A stretch of DNA of 64,000 nt from Cadophora sp. MPI-SDFR-AT-0126 (GCA_020747065.1 JAGMVK010000018.1:1116001-1180000), one strand, 5' to 3'. Shown: positions 22,517-35,800, counted from the stretch's first letter. Numbers and translations: made by a program. Notes: a model not told the origin generated them from the sequence alone.

Positions 22517-24309
22517 CTTGACTGTAATCTAGATTCTGATGTACATCTTGTTATTGGAAGTTCAGAGAAACAAATAATTAGATCAAGACTTTAGATTCGA
22601 AGAATCTAAGTACTTATCTATCTTGGGCTCCGAGTGCAGCTGCAACTCCAAGGAAGCTTCGATGTCACCCAACTGGGCCAAGAACGGCACAGTCTATCGC
22701 ACCTTTGCACGTCATTTCAAGCAGTATTCCTAGAATGAAAAGAATCCAAGGTTCACTAGTCCATGAAGAGGAAATATTGAGTCTTACGAGGCTCACTTTG
22801 CCTCACAGCTGCGGCCGGCGTTTACCAGTTGGAAGGTTGAGGTTAAGGAGTTGCATGGCTTTGATTCCCACAAACGTCAGCCCAGTCAGCCGGCCTGCAT
22901 AGCTTTAGGCGATCTTCGTATCTGGCACGAAGACCCAGGTTTGTTGAACTGTGACTGAAGATTCGACACGGAGGCATGGAGATCTTGTTATTCGTTGCAG
23001 AATTTCCTGGCCTGTCGATCAGCGAGATGAGTGGTATGAGTGGAATGTCTTTACTAGGCGCTGAGAGTTTTCATCTATCATGTGCCAAGAAAAGACCACT
23101 GCTGTCAAACTACAGACCTGTGCCACGATTTGCTAGGGTATTAATCTAGGACCTAACTTTCTGGTGGACGAACCATGCATCCCGAAACATCGCTGGCAGC
23201 ATCACGATCCAGCAGCACCATCGCCAACGTGATATCAGACTTTTAGTTGGATGTCGTGTGTGTGTTTATCTTGTGAGTGTCTGAGATTCCTGGGCGTAGG
23301 ATCGCTGCAATCCTGTTTGACTGAGAAAAATATTGATTTTTATCATCCCGAGTGATCTCGAACTACTCGACAACAATTTCTCCACCTTTCAAGATGTACT
23401 AATAGCAGATGAAAGATAAAAGGCCTCTTAGCCACCCTATCAACTATCAGATACGTCATCCCTTGTCAAGCCTTGTCAGCTTTTTTCTATTCCTCTGTCC
23501 TCTTGGTTTATTTTGGCCCTGGCCGCTGTCTATTTCGATCACGGGCGAGCTCATCCTTCGGAGCGCTGATAGTTACGGTTCCAAGATGTGCGGTGGCGAA
23601 TACAGTCCGTATTGACATACTGCAAATTCGACAGGAAGCATATGCAAAGCTGCGCGTGGCATGTATTAAGTGTTGAAGTTCTGACTTCTCATGCTGCTAG
23701 CAGTACTTCTAGGTCACGGTGAGCAGTTTTGTAGGTTTCGTCTCATGTAGGGTGTGTGTTTAGAATGACCGTATTATGAACAGCAGAGATCAAAGTCGAT
23801 ATTTGGATTTGAAAGACCTGTATTGGGGAGTGTATCCATGTCGAAGGATGGGAAGAAAAAGAGTTATTGCGCATAGATAGCCTAGCTTCCGAAGGCATGT
23901 CTCACAGCACGCGGTAGGAATGAATCAATGAAACGAGTGGCCGTAGCGCAAGCATGAAGCTGTACTTGCGATTAAATCACATGCGGCGAGAGGAGATTCG
24001 ACTCCGCTACAACATCTGATTTTTAGAGTTGATCAAACCCACTCAACAAAAAAAGAAAAAGCCCTGGGGGCCTGAATGTAGACGTGAACGGTTTATACAA
24101 CGAAGGATAAGGTTCCAGGCCCCTAACAGTATCCACGGAACAATTTAATCCGTCTTTCACATTCACAGGGCCAAACCAATCAGTCCGCATACTTGGAGAT
24201 ACAGAAACTCTATCTACAATGCGATAAAAACCACAAAAACCAAGCATGAACCCAAATCATCCCTTCATCCATCACATCCAGCCCGACCCATTACACCGAA
24301 TAAGTGTCT
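22517..24309. other. Intergenic stretch (1.8 kb)
   Basis: No gene is supported. Short plus-strand frames near 22705 and 23409-23676 show no domain or splice partner. The region contains many stop codons in all frames. Confidence 0.55.
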
Positions 24310-24856
24310 TCATAGAGCCAAGGCAGCGAGGGCGGCAGCGCCGACCATCAAGGTTCCAACCTTGTTGGCGGAAGCAGCGCCGGTGAACTCGGTGGGATAT
24401 GTGGGCTGGGTTGGCGTGTATGAAGCAGTGTGGACGGGGTTAGGAGTTGGATAGACCACGGTCAATGGGTTGCTGTAGGTAGGAGCAGTGGGCTTGGGCG
24501 GCTCTGGTTGAGGAGCCTGTGACTTGGATGATGCCTCAGGTGGGCAAGAGGTATACAGAACAGTTGAGGCAGTTGGGTGTTGGACCGGCTAGAGGATCAT
24601 GAATACACCGAAGCAGTAGAGAGGAAAGAGTACTAACCTTGGTGATGGTGCACGGGCAATCAGTGATGGTCAATGTGGTAGCTTCGGTGACAGTATAGGT
24701 CTTGGAGTTGTGGACAATCTCGGTGGGGTATGGGCAGTAAGTGGTGATAGCCGTGAGGGTCACGGTTTCATAGACAGTGCCGTTTTTTGGGAGGTACTCG
24801 TAGGAGGCGGCGAGAGAGCCAGTGGCCAGAGCCAAGATAAGTGCAGAGTACTTCAT
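24310..24856 (-). CDS. Small GPI-anchored wall protein, CCG-6-like
   Basis: Similar in layout to Neurospora clock-controlled protein CCG-6 and related surface proteins. Exons 24856-24638 and 24588-24310 give 165 residues. A signal peptide (MKYSALILALATGSLAA) opens the protein. The mature N-terminal domain carries the conserved block TAITTYCPYPTEIV, SKTYTVTEATTLTITDCPCT and the later YTSCPPE, with five Cys in all. The middle is Pro/Thr-rich and probably O-glycosylated. The C-terminus EFTGAASANKVGTLMVGAAA followed by LAALAL is a typical GPI-attachment signal, with GAAS or SAN as the likely cleavage site. Such genes are usually highly expressed. Function in the wall is unknown. The intron donor is GTTAGT. 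Confidence 0.82.
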
Positions 24857-25964
24857 GATGGTTGATGGAGAGAGAATTTTGGATATAAAGAGCGTGGGAG
24901 TCAAAGATGACTAGACAAAGGAGTGACTGTGGAAGCAAGTGACGAGTATGAAGACAGACGATGAACGCAAAAAGAAAGAGCAGGCCGGGGGAAGAACTCG
25001 ATTTAAGGAGAGACGAGGACTCCTCATCTTCATTCCTCTGCTGCTCTCATCTCGGATCCGGATCACTGCTCCTTAGCCATTGATCAAGTTGACTCTAAGT
25101 GCGCCTAGCAACCAACACCAATGCCAGTAGCCGACTCCAGAAACCGTCCCACCAGCCAGTGACCAATCACAGCCAACTGCGATTCTCGAAAAGGAATGAC
25201 CCATGGCGCGTTCCTGAGTTCTGTGTACCATCTAATCTTACTTGTAAGCTTGTTTTTATGGTTGTTGATAGTCTGAGGAATGTGGACGCCCGAAAACCTG
25301 CCACAAGCAGGAGATACGCCCAAAGCGAAATTAGAACGCCTGCTCAGAGGAATGAAGCAACAACCCAGACTTCATAGCCTATGGTGACGATAACGATATG
25401 ACGCGCCGGAAATACGGACTGGTCTGCATGCGTGGTTTCATTCGATAATGCGATTTTGCGCTGTTGAGTCTAAGTACACAAAGCAGTGGATACACCAGTG
25501 CTCTCACTCCCAAACCAGTGATGCATGCTTCAGGCAGCACATGTATGTTTCCACCTTCCTATGTATCGTTGACCCTCTCTATGCTCCCCATTAACAAACC
25601 GGCCTCTCTAGCGCGAGAGGAGCCTCGAACAATCGTGCAAATCAAGGGACTTCTGTCTAATACCGAACCCTTTCGAAACCAGAACGCCGAAAATGCATGT
25701 GTAAAAACAGGATCAAGTACCCAGTGAGACCGCCAGATGCAGGTGTATCCAGAGTATTCCGCCTTGGAATTCATTAAGAAGTCGCTCCCTGGTGTGATGT
25801 TAAAAGGCATGGGGAATCTATGCAATCGCTAAACAGAGGAGTCGTTATGGCCATCATATATGACCAACCGTGGAGTCTTCCAAAAACGGGGATCGGCAAT
25901 CTTGGCTACCCATGAATAGATAAGAAAAACTTTTGTGGAATAGGGATTATGGCTGCTCTGGACT
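24857..25964. promoter_or_regulatory. Upstream region of the CCG-6-like gene and flbA 3' side
   Basis: 1.1 kb without a gene. The first 200 bases upstream of the wall-protein start are purine-rich (reverse strand C/T-rich), typical of a strong fungal promoter leader. Frames at 25099-25377 and 25464-25825 overlap on opposite strands and look random. Confidence 0.4.
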
Positions 25965-28278
25965 TCACCGATTGGATCGGCTCATGCTACGTTCGGGGAC
26001 CCCCGAGGCATTGTTTCGGGGGACGATGGAATCGAAGTCGTAAGTCTTGAGCGTCTGCTCGTATTTAGAGCTCTTCATGAATTTGGGGACCGAGTCCTAC
26101 GTCGCGCATTAGTAAGTAGATAGAGACAGGGGAATCAAAAAGTACTCACGCTAGCCATGAGCTTGAAAACAGACAACTGTGCTTCTTCGAAAAGCTTCGT
26201 GACCTCTTTGAGACTTTCGATCATCGCAGAATCTTGCCCTACGGCCTTGGTCATTCTGGTTGCCAGTTGGTTTCGCAGCAGATGGTCGATATTGAGCTCG
26301 CAAGGTGATCCAGGTGCCAGGAATGCGTTGTATATGCCATATGCAGAAGCCATGGTTTCCTTGACAGAATCTAGATTGCCTCCCGAACTGCCTCTCGATG
26401 GAGAATTGGACTTGATTGCAATCTTGCATGACTTGAGAAATTCGTCTACGTCGAGGTAGAATGAGAGATTCTCCTCACAATGGGTGTCCCGTAGGTTTTC
26501 TCGGAAGAGCAAGCGAAGCGACGGATCGTTCAATATCTTATCGAGCTTCTGAGTATTGGAGTCTCGAGAGACACCAGCTCTAGCGGCAGTGTTTGATCCC
26601 TCTCCGCCTTCAGAAGTGCGCTCCCGAGATGTCATGTTGACGACGTCCTTGCCCTTTTGCGTCATCTGGTAAATTCCATGCTTGGTGGGTTGGAAAATCG
26701 CAGACTTGTCTCTCTCCTGTGGCGAGAATTGAGCAAGGTAAGCTCTATCCTGCTGAACACACCAAATTAATTCCTGTTCCAAGAAAAGGGTCGCAATCTC
26801 GGTTGTTTCTCTGCGGTCCACGGTTGTGCAACAATCCATCAGCCAGTCCGTGGCAGCCTTTCCGGTGAAAGTTTGATACATAGTCCGGGGCGGCGAACCA
26901 ATCTTGCGCTCGTTGGCCATTCTCACACCTGCAATTCCATCCTTGTACTCACTGAGCGAGTCAGAATCAGCAGAGCTTGTGCTGCTCTTAATGTTTGGAC
27001 CATTTTGGCCGACAAATCTACGAAAGATGACTTCGATCGTACCACGATCGGAAGAGAGTTTATCTGTTGTCGAATCTCGCTCAAGAATAACTAGTTGCAT
27101 TGTGTTCCTAGAAGAGTTCACGAGCTCGGTGACATGCTTCTGCTGGATTCCATTCTTGGCACAGAATCTCTCCAAGACGTGGATGCCTTTTGGGGTCAAC
27201 TGCCAGACCGAACTCTTCATTGTAAATTCCTTCGCTTGCTTGCCATCCGCAGACTCAATGAATCTTGCATCCAGAAATCTTTGGCAGACAGATCGAGCCA
27301 TTTCACGAGCCATAGAAAATGTAGTGGTAGTCGTGGTCGTGACGATTCGAGAGGGGTCTTTGGGGTCTGGCATACGGTTTGATTGGGAGAATTTGAGTGA
27401 TCCCAGGTTGTTTATGGCTTCTTCTGACAGGAAAGAGTGTTCGACTCGTGTCAGGCGTACGCGATGAGGAGCAAGTGGAAGGCTAACTACCAGAGTTGCG
27501 AATAGATCCTTGAAATCCTATACACAAGTTAGCATATACATCGTAGAGACAATCTAGTCGCCCTTACTCTCGTAAACGGTCTGTCATCGGACGTCATGCG
27601 CAGCAAGCGCGAGGAAGTTTGGTGCATCTTGTTGAAGTTTGTTTGTGGCAGAACGATGGGAGCGGGTGTATCGGAGGCTGTATTTGAATACGCCTGGGAA
27701 GGGGGGTTTGTCTCTAGCAAAGAATTTCGAAGTTGATTTGTATTCGACGTTTCCGATCTTTTATGAGGTATGGTGGGGGTAGAGTTACTGTGGTAGTTCG
27801 TCGACGGGTTGCTATTGTCCCTGGTGCTATTGTCCCGCGTATCTAGCTGTGAATAGGTGTTGCTATTATTCAGTTCGCTTGTAGGAGAACTCTGTGCGGT
27901 ACGATATAAACTGCCGGACGAGGGTCGATTTCGAATCGACGGTTCGGAGAAGCTCGCAATGGCACTCGAGGTCTTGTCAAGGGCCAATGCTGCCAACGAC
28001 AACAGCCCACCACGATTCTGCTTGGACGAGGCAGGGGAATGTGTCGACTGGCGATTCTTGCTGAAGGTGCTCAGTCGATTCGAAGTGTTGAGGAGTGCTG
28101 CTGGAGTAGCAGAGGATGTGACTGAATCTGCGATCGAATGAGCGGATTGGACGATTGGAGGGTCCTTGGACGTGGACGAAGACGAAGAAGGGCGCTTGAG
28201 AGATGTCAGGTGGTCGGCGGATGCTTGAGGAAGCGAGTGAGTAGTGGAGAGTTGTGTGGACTGAGAGATGGCGGCCAT
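25965..28278 (-). CDS. flbA: Regulator of G-protein signalling with DEP domains (FlbA/Sst2 type)
   Basis: FlbA accelerates GTP hydrolysis on the Galpha subunit and so stops vegetative growth signalling and allows conidiation. Exons, from the right, are 28278-27568, 27517-26150 and 26096-25965, giving 736 residues, near the Aspergillus length (about 720). The first ~237 residues are Ser/Asn/Thr-rich and disordered. Residues ~238-350 form the first DEP-type domain (DFKDLFATLVVSLPLAPHRV to WQLTPKGIHVLERF). Residues ~430-510 form the second DEP domain (MYQTFTGKAATDWLMDCC to GIYQMTQKGKDVV). Residues ~555-700 form the RGS box (ILNDPSLRLLFRENL, CEENLSFYLDVDEF, then LLRNQLATRMTKA). The last exon adds a short basic tail. 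The gene follows a 7.7 kb gene-free region that could hold a long promoter or leader. Confidence 0.92.
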
Positions 28279-28893
28279 CTAAGGTCCTAGGACAGGGAGG
28301 TGGAGGTGTAGATAGGTTGGGGTGAAAGGATGTTTGACGAGGAGGCACGCCAAGCAGTAGCAGAGCAGCAAAAAGCAGAGCAGAGCAAAGCAAGCAAGTG
28401 AAGATCCTACCTAGCGTTTAGCGTGGAGAACGATGTACATGGATGATGTGCCTAACGGGAAGAGTCTGAGGAGCAGGAGGAGGAAGACGAGACGAGGACG
28501 AGGACGAGGACGGGGGGGTGGATGAAGGATCCACCAAGTCGGGGCCAGACGTCGGTGTTCTGGTCTGTGTCTGATGAAGAGGACTCCTGTCTCTTGCCTG
28601 CAAGTGGGAATTGGAGCAATTGAAGCTGTGCAGGAATGCTTGTCTGATGTCCAGGACGGGGTGGATAGAGATGACAATTAGTGCTGCTGTTGCAGTTGCG
28701 TGCAGGGAAGGCAGAGGACGAAGAGGCTCATAGGTTGAGACCGGAGCGTGAGGGGCGTGTAGCGTGGCGTGGGCATTCGGAGGAAGTCAAGGTAATAATA
28801 AATAAATGATAAGAAGTAAGGGTAAGGAAGGAAGGTAGGCGGATGAGATGTAGCAAGGTATGGTTTATAGAAAGGACGAATGAGTGCCTGTGT

Positions 28894-28915
28894 GGGTAGG
28901 TAGGTAGGTAGGTAG
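28894..28915. repeat. GGTA tetranucleotide repeat
   Basis: About five tandem GGTA units in the flbA upstream region; ATCGGT units follow at about 28941-28960. Confidence 0.8.
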
Positions 28916-29065
28916 AAAAACAAAAAGGGGAGAAGAGGATAATCGGTATCGGTATCGGTATTCAGCTCAACCTCAATAATAGTAGCAGCAGTGATGGGAT
29001 GTTTGGTTTGGGTAGGGTTGGGTTTGATTGGGTTGGGTTGGTTTGGTTCGGTGCGCTCCCATGTG

Positions 29066-29125
29066 GTCAAGAAGAGTCAAGTCAAGTCCTGTCAAATCCT
29101 GTCCTGTCCTGTCAAGTCCAGTCAA
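29066..29125. repeat. Degenerate GTCAAGTCCT tandem repeat
   Basis: Alternating GTCAAGTC, GTCCT and GTCAAATCCT units fill about 60 bases, suggesting slippage growth of a GTCMW-type word. Confidence 0.65.
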
Positions 29126-29280
29126 AGAGAGTAGCATCAGCAGCAGCCGCCTACTACGGAGGCGATGAATGTGGGTAGGTAGGTGGGTAGTAAATCGTAC
29201 TGTAGAGGGCGCTGTGGTGGATATTCGATGTCGTCTCCATAAAGCGAAGGGAGGCTGCTTTTGGCATGGGGTTCATCTGG

Positions 29281-29336
29281 GCAGGGCAGGGCAGGGCAGT
29301 CCAGGGCAGGGCAGTCCAGGGCAGGGCAGTCCAGGG
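29281..29336. repeat. 15-bp GC-rich tandem repeat
   Basis: Three near-perfect copies of GGGCAGGGCAGTCCA, preceded by extra GGGCA units. It also appears as an artificial WTALP repeat in one minus frame, which is why that frame looks open. Confidence 0.85.
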
Positions 29337-29438
29337 CCTTGGCTTGGCTCTGGCTTTGGTCGTCCTGTTGTTGTTTCTCAGTGCCCGCTGACTGACTGAC
29401 TGACTGGCACTTATGCAGAGAGTGTTGTTTTCTTCCCC

Positions 29439-29449
29439 CCTCTCCTCTC

Positions 29450-29490
<41 letters not shown>
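29439..29490. repeat. CT microsatellite
   Basis: CTCCT units running into a pure CT repeat of about 35 bases. On the opposite strand it is (AG)n, which creates a spurious Arg-Glu run in one frame. Confidence 0.9.
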
Positions 29491-29493
<3 letters not shown>

Positions 29494-32353
29494 CTGTCCC
29501 GCACCACAAAGTAGACATGGACCTGGATCTGCCGACCAGTCTTTCCTTGCCTTGCCTTGCCTAACCTACTCTTTGTTACCTGCTCGCCGCCCTACGGTCT
29601 AGAAGACACCGGGCAGATACAGTACGGTACAGTACTGTAATGCAGATCGAGCTTCCTCGTGCTCGTTCTCGTGGCAGCAGGGATATTGCTGTAAAACGCA
29701 ACCCACCCACACTACTGCACCAGCAAGTACCCTGGCTGATCCATCCATTCGTCGCACAATAATTCGTCCGCTAAAGCCCCCCTGACCTTCGAATTGTTCG
29801 AGAGGCCCTTCTGTCCGCACGCCAAGCCAAAATTGCCACGCTGCCTGAATCGCCCTAGAACCGTGCGTGTGCACATGCGCGTGGCATGGATGGATGAGAG
29901 CAGCACGCACGCACGCATGTATGCAGGGGTGTTTCGGAGAGAAAGGACGGTTGGGGACGGACGGGTTGGCGGTCTCGGAGGTAAGATGAGGTCAGGTCAG
30001 GTAAGATAAGGTGAGGTGAAATGGAAAAATGAAAGTAATAACCGCCAACCGCCAGCCCATCAACGACAAATACGACAAGCTACCTTTACGGCAGGAGTGG
30101 AAAATAAGACGCGTATGGAGCCAGTCTTTACTCTTAACCAGTTTTTACGACATACAGTTGCATCTCACCGACTACCAAGATCTCCAAGTGTGATATGGCA
30201 CTGCTAGGCGGACTGATATTCTACTTCCTAAAATGTACCCATCCGGGATCCCTTCCAACCTCGGTCTCATCAACCATTTGATTCTTACATGAAAGATGAG
30301 TGAGCTACGGCCCGAGCAGACTCGTTGAGCTCGGGATGGCCGTCTCTCGTGGCGTGGATGTGATGAATTCTGTCGGCCTTCATGGTTCCGACCCCTACAA
30401 CAAATTGAAGGCAGTGGTAGATTCTTGTTAGTGTTCGTATGAGCATGAGGGGAAACAACATAGTATCAGGGTCATAACTCTGCAGATTCTCGTCTCGTCA
30501 TATCGAACCGAAATCTTGTAGACCCAGCCCAGTATGCGATCAGACTGGTGTGCGATGTGCTTTGGGAGACTGTTTGCACACATAGACCATTGTACTAGCA
30601 TTCACAGCTTGAGTTACGTTCTCCTGCTGTACAACACATACTTCCGACAATTCGGTCGAGGCAATCCGAGGAGAGGATCCTCCGCATCGGGCACCGACAT
30701 GTTGCCATGCTGTTCAATGAGCGCTCGTGCGTACGACTTGCTGCAGATAATCGCATATCTAAGAGAACCTGATTCTTCGGCTAGGCAGTAAATGGCTTAC
30801 ATCTACTCGACTTTCTACGTCTCTTCTTGGAACCTCTGCGGTTGAACGGTGTCAATCGCTACCGGATTGAAACAAGCAACCACATCTTTCACGAGAAGTA
30901 AGGATACTGTTGACAGCATGATCTACATGTACTTAAACTTCCTATCCCAGCGCCCACGGAGCCTGTCATCTCTCTGATGAAAGATCCCCTTGCATGTTGA
31001 AGAAAGCTTGAAGTCCGTATCCGCTTTGAGCTTCGGGGATCTTAAATGAAGCTCAATTATCAAGACACGGTAGGAGGCATCATAAGGGGTTCCAGGAGTC
31101 AAGCTCGTAGATCATTTTCCTTCTAGAAGCCTGAGACGACAGGGCTGAGAAGAAATGGCATAAATGTCTTACATCGGGGCTAGGGTCTAAATCTGTTTCT
31201 AAGATTAAAGAACCGGTACTGTAGGTGTGTGGTAACCCTGTCCCCTGACGGCGTGTGTTTTGCGGTTCTGCAAAATTAACCGGCCACAGCAAACTATCGA
31301 TTAAACGTTTTCATCTGTAGAACACGCTCGACTGAAAGATCTTGGAATCAAGCAAACGCCGACAATCTGAACGTCAGACCTCGAGGTAGACTCACATTTT
31401 GCAAAGGCGGGCAGAAACGATCGGGTCTCGGTTCGGTGCGGCCGTGATGAAGCAGTGGTGAAGCCGAGTGCATGCTCTGCAGGCAGAGCAACTGCACAAC
31501 ACATTCTGCATAGGAACATTGCACCCGAGGCATCATCTTCGGCAGCGACTACCCTTTCCATTGAAAGAAGGCAAATTGGTGATCGTCATCTAAATTAAAG
31601 GTTCCAGCCCACGGCATCCAAGGGGTCAGACTGGCCCGTTCCTGTTCTACTTCGCGAAGTCTTCTTCAGTTTGAGAGATGTTCAGATGGTTTGTCTCGTT
31701 CATCTCCAGTCACTCATATATTAGGCTTCTCCGGTGCTTCGGGATGAATAGGAGATGCTCTCGTCCAAAGCCAGACAAGTGAGCTGAAAGTACCACAGGA
31801 AGTTGTCAGTACAATGTGAAGGCCATGGCCGTGGAGGGATCGACGGGACAGAACGTTGAATGCATCTGCGCGGGCACACGACATGATTCATTAAACGAGA
31901 TGTTGACTTTTGTATTACTCACTCTAGAGCTCGCTTGCGCTTCCCTGTCATCGCTGTCTCTTGTGTGGCAGGCAGGCATCGGGAGGGGGGGTCGGGGTAG
32001 AATGAATAATGAACTTCACAACGAACGGAGGTGGGGGTGAGGTGCAGACAAGCGTCAGCGAACAGTTCTAATCTGTAAGCTGCACTTCAGTTACAAGCAA
32101 GAGCCAGCCATCCAAGAAGGTATACCCGCAGTTGCTAAGAGCCTTCGCGCCATGGTGATCGACCACCAAGAGCAAAGCAAATTCCAAGCAAACTCTGAAT
32201 AATAGAAATACAAAACTGATGTTTTTTGAAAGTGCGGTGTGGGCAGGGCTAGCGAGGCTCCTGCGACGCCATTTGCTGGAGCCGATTGATTGTGAGTAAT
32301 TCCACCTTCCTTACCTGCCTGCCCTGGCATGCCATGCCCATGTGAAGAGCAGA

Positions 32354-32381
32354 GTGGGTGGGTGGGTGGGTGAGTGAGTGG
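32354..32381. repeat. GGGT/GAGT tetranucleotide repeat
   Basis: About four GGGT units passing into GAGT units. Not telomeric, since the unit is four bases and the tract is internal. Confidence 0.8.
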
Positions 32382-32718
32382 TAAAGCAGCATTGGGGAAC
32401 GAACCGATCCCAGGTTTGCGCGCTGCACAGGCGACAGGATAGGAACCGTACAGCACAGCACAGCAAAGCACTACCGCACTAACTTCCTTCATATTATTTC
32501 CGTCACGGCTCTACTGACGGAAAAGAGCTTTAGCCGGACTAGGGAAGGACGGGGGGGGCATTAGCCTTGTTTCCGATGTGACCACGTTGTGTGTGTGCGT
32601 GCGGGCGGGCCAAGGTGGAAAGTTCAAAGTGGGGCGCCACGCGCCAGAACGTACTGTAAGTAGGCCGGCCCCCTGGACCCTGGACCCTGGACTCAATTCA
32701 TGGCGAGTGGAGTGTGGT

Positions 32719-32735
32719 GTACAGTAGTACTGTAC
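32719..32735. repeat. 17-bp perfect inverted repeat
   Basis: GTACAGTA-G-TACTGTAC, eight-base arms around one base. A related palindrome TACAGTACTGTA lies at 29628-29639. Confidence 0.85.
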
Positions 32736-32785
32736 AGTAGTGTCAGACCACCACATGGAATGTCAGGATTGTCATTGGTCAGTAA

Positions 32786-32811
32786 TGAGTGAGTGAGTGA
32801 GTGAGTGAGTG
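32786..32811. repeat. GAGT tetranucleotide repeat
   Basis: Six tandem GAGT units. Confidence 0.85.
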
Positions 32812-35800
32812 CTTCAAGTCTTTTTTCCCCCTTCTTCTTCTCTTTCTGCGCAAGTCGCGACGCAGATAGGGAACATGTGGTTCGTAGCACGCACACTCCC
32901 CCTTGAGGCTAAGGCGAAAGCTACGGTAAGACTACAGCCAGGCGTGCGCTAGCCGGGGCTCGAGGCTGATCTTGTCTGCTTACAAGATCGGCCAAAAATG
33001 CGAAAGAAGACAAGGAAAGCAGGGGCATGTTCGGCACTTACGGGCAAAGAAAGGAAATAGGACCAATTGCGATGAAAAACAAACAGCACTCTTCTGGTAA
33101 GAGGTAAGAGGAATGTGCACGTGCTTTTACTTTTGCTTTTGCTACCATTTGTAAAGTCGGGAGATTTTCCGGCTCTGAGGAAAGGAAGTAAAGGAAGTAC
33201 TTCGTGTGAGTTGAGGCAGCTAAGATCTATCTGCCTCTCAAATCGCCTCCCCATTTATCCATGCCTACCATGGTACATTACATCCACGCCGCCTGTGTCT
33301 TGATCTTCTCTTTCCACGGCTCTATTCTTGATTGAAAGATCGTGCCCTAAAGACCCCATCGTCATGTGCCGTATCGTATCTCACCGTTATGTCCCGAGTA
33401 GCTTCGTCACCAAAACAACTCGGGCTAAACTCTAACTGCCTTCTCGCATGACCCAGTGCCGCAACCAGGAGCTGCATGCCAACGAATCCATGACTGACCG
33501 CATTATTGTATTGCTTGTCCCTGTCCATCTCCTTGTCCCAGAGCCAAAACAAAGCTATGTATCGTTGCTCGCTGTACGGAGTACGGAGGTACTAGATACT
33601 ATTGTGCGGACATTATTGTAGCCAGCGCCTTGCGGGCTGGCGCAAGAGTGGAAGACGGCGGAACGAATAGCAGTGAGAGATGCAGGTATCATAACACCGC
33701 ATCAAAAAGCTTCAGGGTTGCTGAAACATCTTACTGGCCATCCAGGATCCAGTAATCATCCTCCAGCACCCCTGCAACGAACTCCTATGTCCCCGTCAAC
33801 GTTTCGGCCGTACTACTGAGATGACGTTCTCGGACTTCCAATCTAAATGAGGGTACACGAGATTCCATCCATCCATCCCTCCAACGAAAAAATAGAATTG
33901 TTCCATGAACCTTCCAGAATAGCGGGAGCTGCATCACCCTTGCACTGTGGATGTTCACAATGGCAGGGTGGCAGCCTGCTTTCCAGCTCACCTCCTCAAG
34001 CTCGCATTACTTCGCAGCAGCCACAATAATCTCTGACAAAGGATGGCAGGCAAGATTCAGCCGCGACTCTCTCGTATGGCTGTGCTGGCTATCACTTTCA
34101 TTTGCGCCTTTTTGACCACTTGATACCACGACAACACAAGCTCTCAATGTCCTAGAGGTCCCAGGCCAAGGTTTTCGGACAAACTGCTACAAGTAAGAGA
34201 AAGGGACCAGGAGCGTATGATCGCCAAAAATTCGCCGCTTACCCATTCATCTCCACCTCGTAAGCCTTTTCATTTCCTTCTTTTCTTCTTTTCTCCTTCC
34301 GTAATCATTCCGAGGCGCTTCCAGAAGGTTTCATCGAATCATCCTTGGCTTGTGGCCCCCCTTTTCCTCCGCTTCGCAGGAATGCATCGTATGCAGCTGC
34401 GCCGCTGAGCTGGGGTGCAAATCAAACAAACCCAATCTCGCTCCCGAGATGTGTTTGATCCACTGCCACGTTGTTGTTTCTGACCGACGGCCCGGATATG
34501 GCGCTTAGACTTCCGGGGCTGCCCTCAAATCATCAATAAATTATACGCGTTAAGGTACAGCACGGTATATGATTAAACATAGATCTAGAACTTCAAGGGC
34601 TGGCTCTATATGACCCTTTGGTACGTAGGTTACGTTTCTTGGCTCGATTTATGCCCTTTGTCTCCTACTTCATCTCATGCAAGCCACGAATCCGTACCCA
34701 ATACTTTTCATGCAATCTGCTCGCCAACAGCTCTCTGTTTCTTGCATTCCATCCTAGACTTGCATCTCTTCTCGGGACGGTCGACAAAATCGCAACTTGT
34801 GAACGTTTCACTCCATTCATGTGTCTTTGAATTCGAAGTTTTCCCTCGAATCGGGTGATACCTGAAGGAAATTACAAGGCAATGCACGGGATGGCGAAGA
34901 ACTGTTGTGCTTCCACAGGTGAAGAATCTTCGTCGCCGCAGTTCGTTCCCAGTGTCACAAGAATACATCATCAAAGGCTACATTTCCTTCCGTTTCCTTT
35001 TGAGCTGCCGTTTCCCGCAGATGTCGTGGTCGCGTCAGGAGGTAGAAGTAAGTATATTGCGATTTTGTGGCTTCACGACCCAGAAAGCGTTTGTCTTCCG
35101 AAACTGAGATCTTCGGATGTGAATAGGTGTCCGGCATCGTGCGAGAGGCTGCATGTCTAGAGACGCGCGCAAATATACTGTTCATTATGACCTGCAGAGT
35201 CTGGACATGAATACGCTCCTCTGTCTCTGTACAGGGCAAACAGACTGATGACCTCCTTGCGAGAAGTGTCACTGAAAGGTCAAGCGCTTAAACAGGAGGG
35301 AAGTTGGACTATTGGTCTCCTGCATTCAACGCATGTCTCCCTTTGGGCCAATTCTATTCCTGTGCTCACACTGAAGAGATGGTATCAGAGTGTCTATCTT
35401 CTTCTGGCAAGTCGGGAGACTTCCTGCACATACGACTCTACCTGCTGTTGAGACGAATTTACACCAACAAACGTGACGACTCTCAGAACCAACATGCCAG
35501 GGTGGAGATCCCAGACACGCCGGTAACCTGTAGGTAAGCTGTCTATGAAGTAGAGCATCCGGGCGCCGACTGGCTCATGAAGGAAGGTTAAAATCTATGT
35601 AAATAGGCTAGGTGGGAAAGAAGGGCTCTCTTATTGACCAGTGCATGTACTTGTATCGGCGTCTTCTTCGCAGCAATCCCGAGGAGAGTTGCTTGTGTTG
35701 TATTCCATGAGTTTTCAGGTACATTCGCATGTGGCTTGACTGTAATCACCTCAGAAGAGATATATGTGGACATGGGGAGCAGGTTACCCAAGGAGTTGAG

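Noticed and set aside
23930..24020. Possible tRNA: A-box-like TAGCGCAAGC and B-box-like GATTCGACTCC
   Set aside because: The T-stem has two mismatches in five pairs and no matching acceptor stem could be drawn.
28678..29507. Minus-strand frames with Pro/Thr/Tyr or Arg/Glu runs
   Set aside because: Their openness is caused by simple repeats (GGTA, CT, GGGCA); no start context, intron or domain supports them.
32354..32811. GGGT/GAGT tracts as telomere-like or CRISPR-like repeats
   Set aside because: Four-base units without spacers, internal to a chromosome; ordinary microsatellites.
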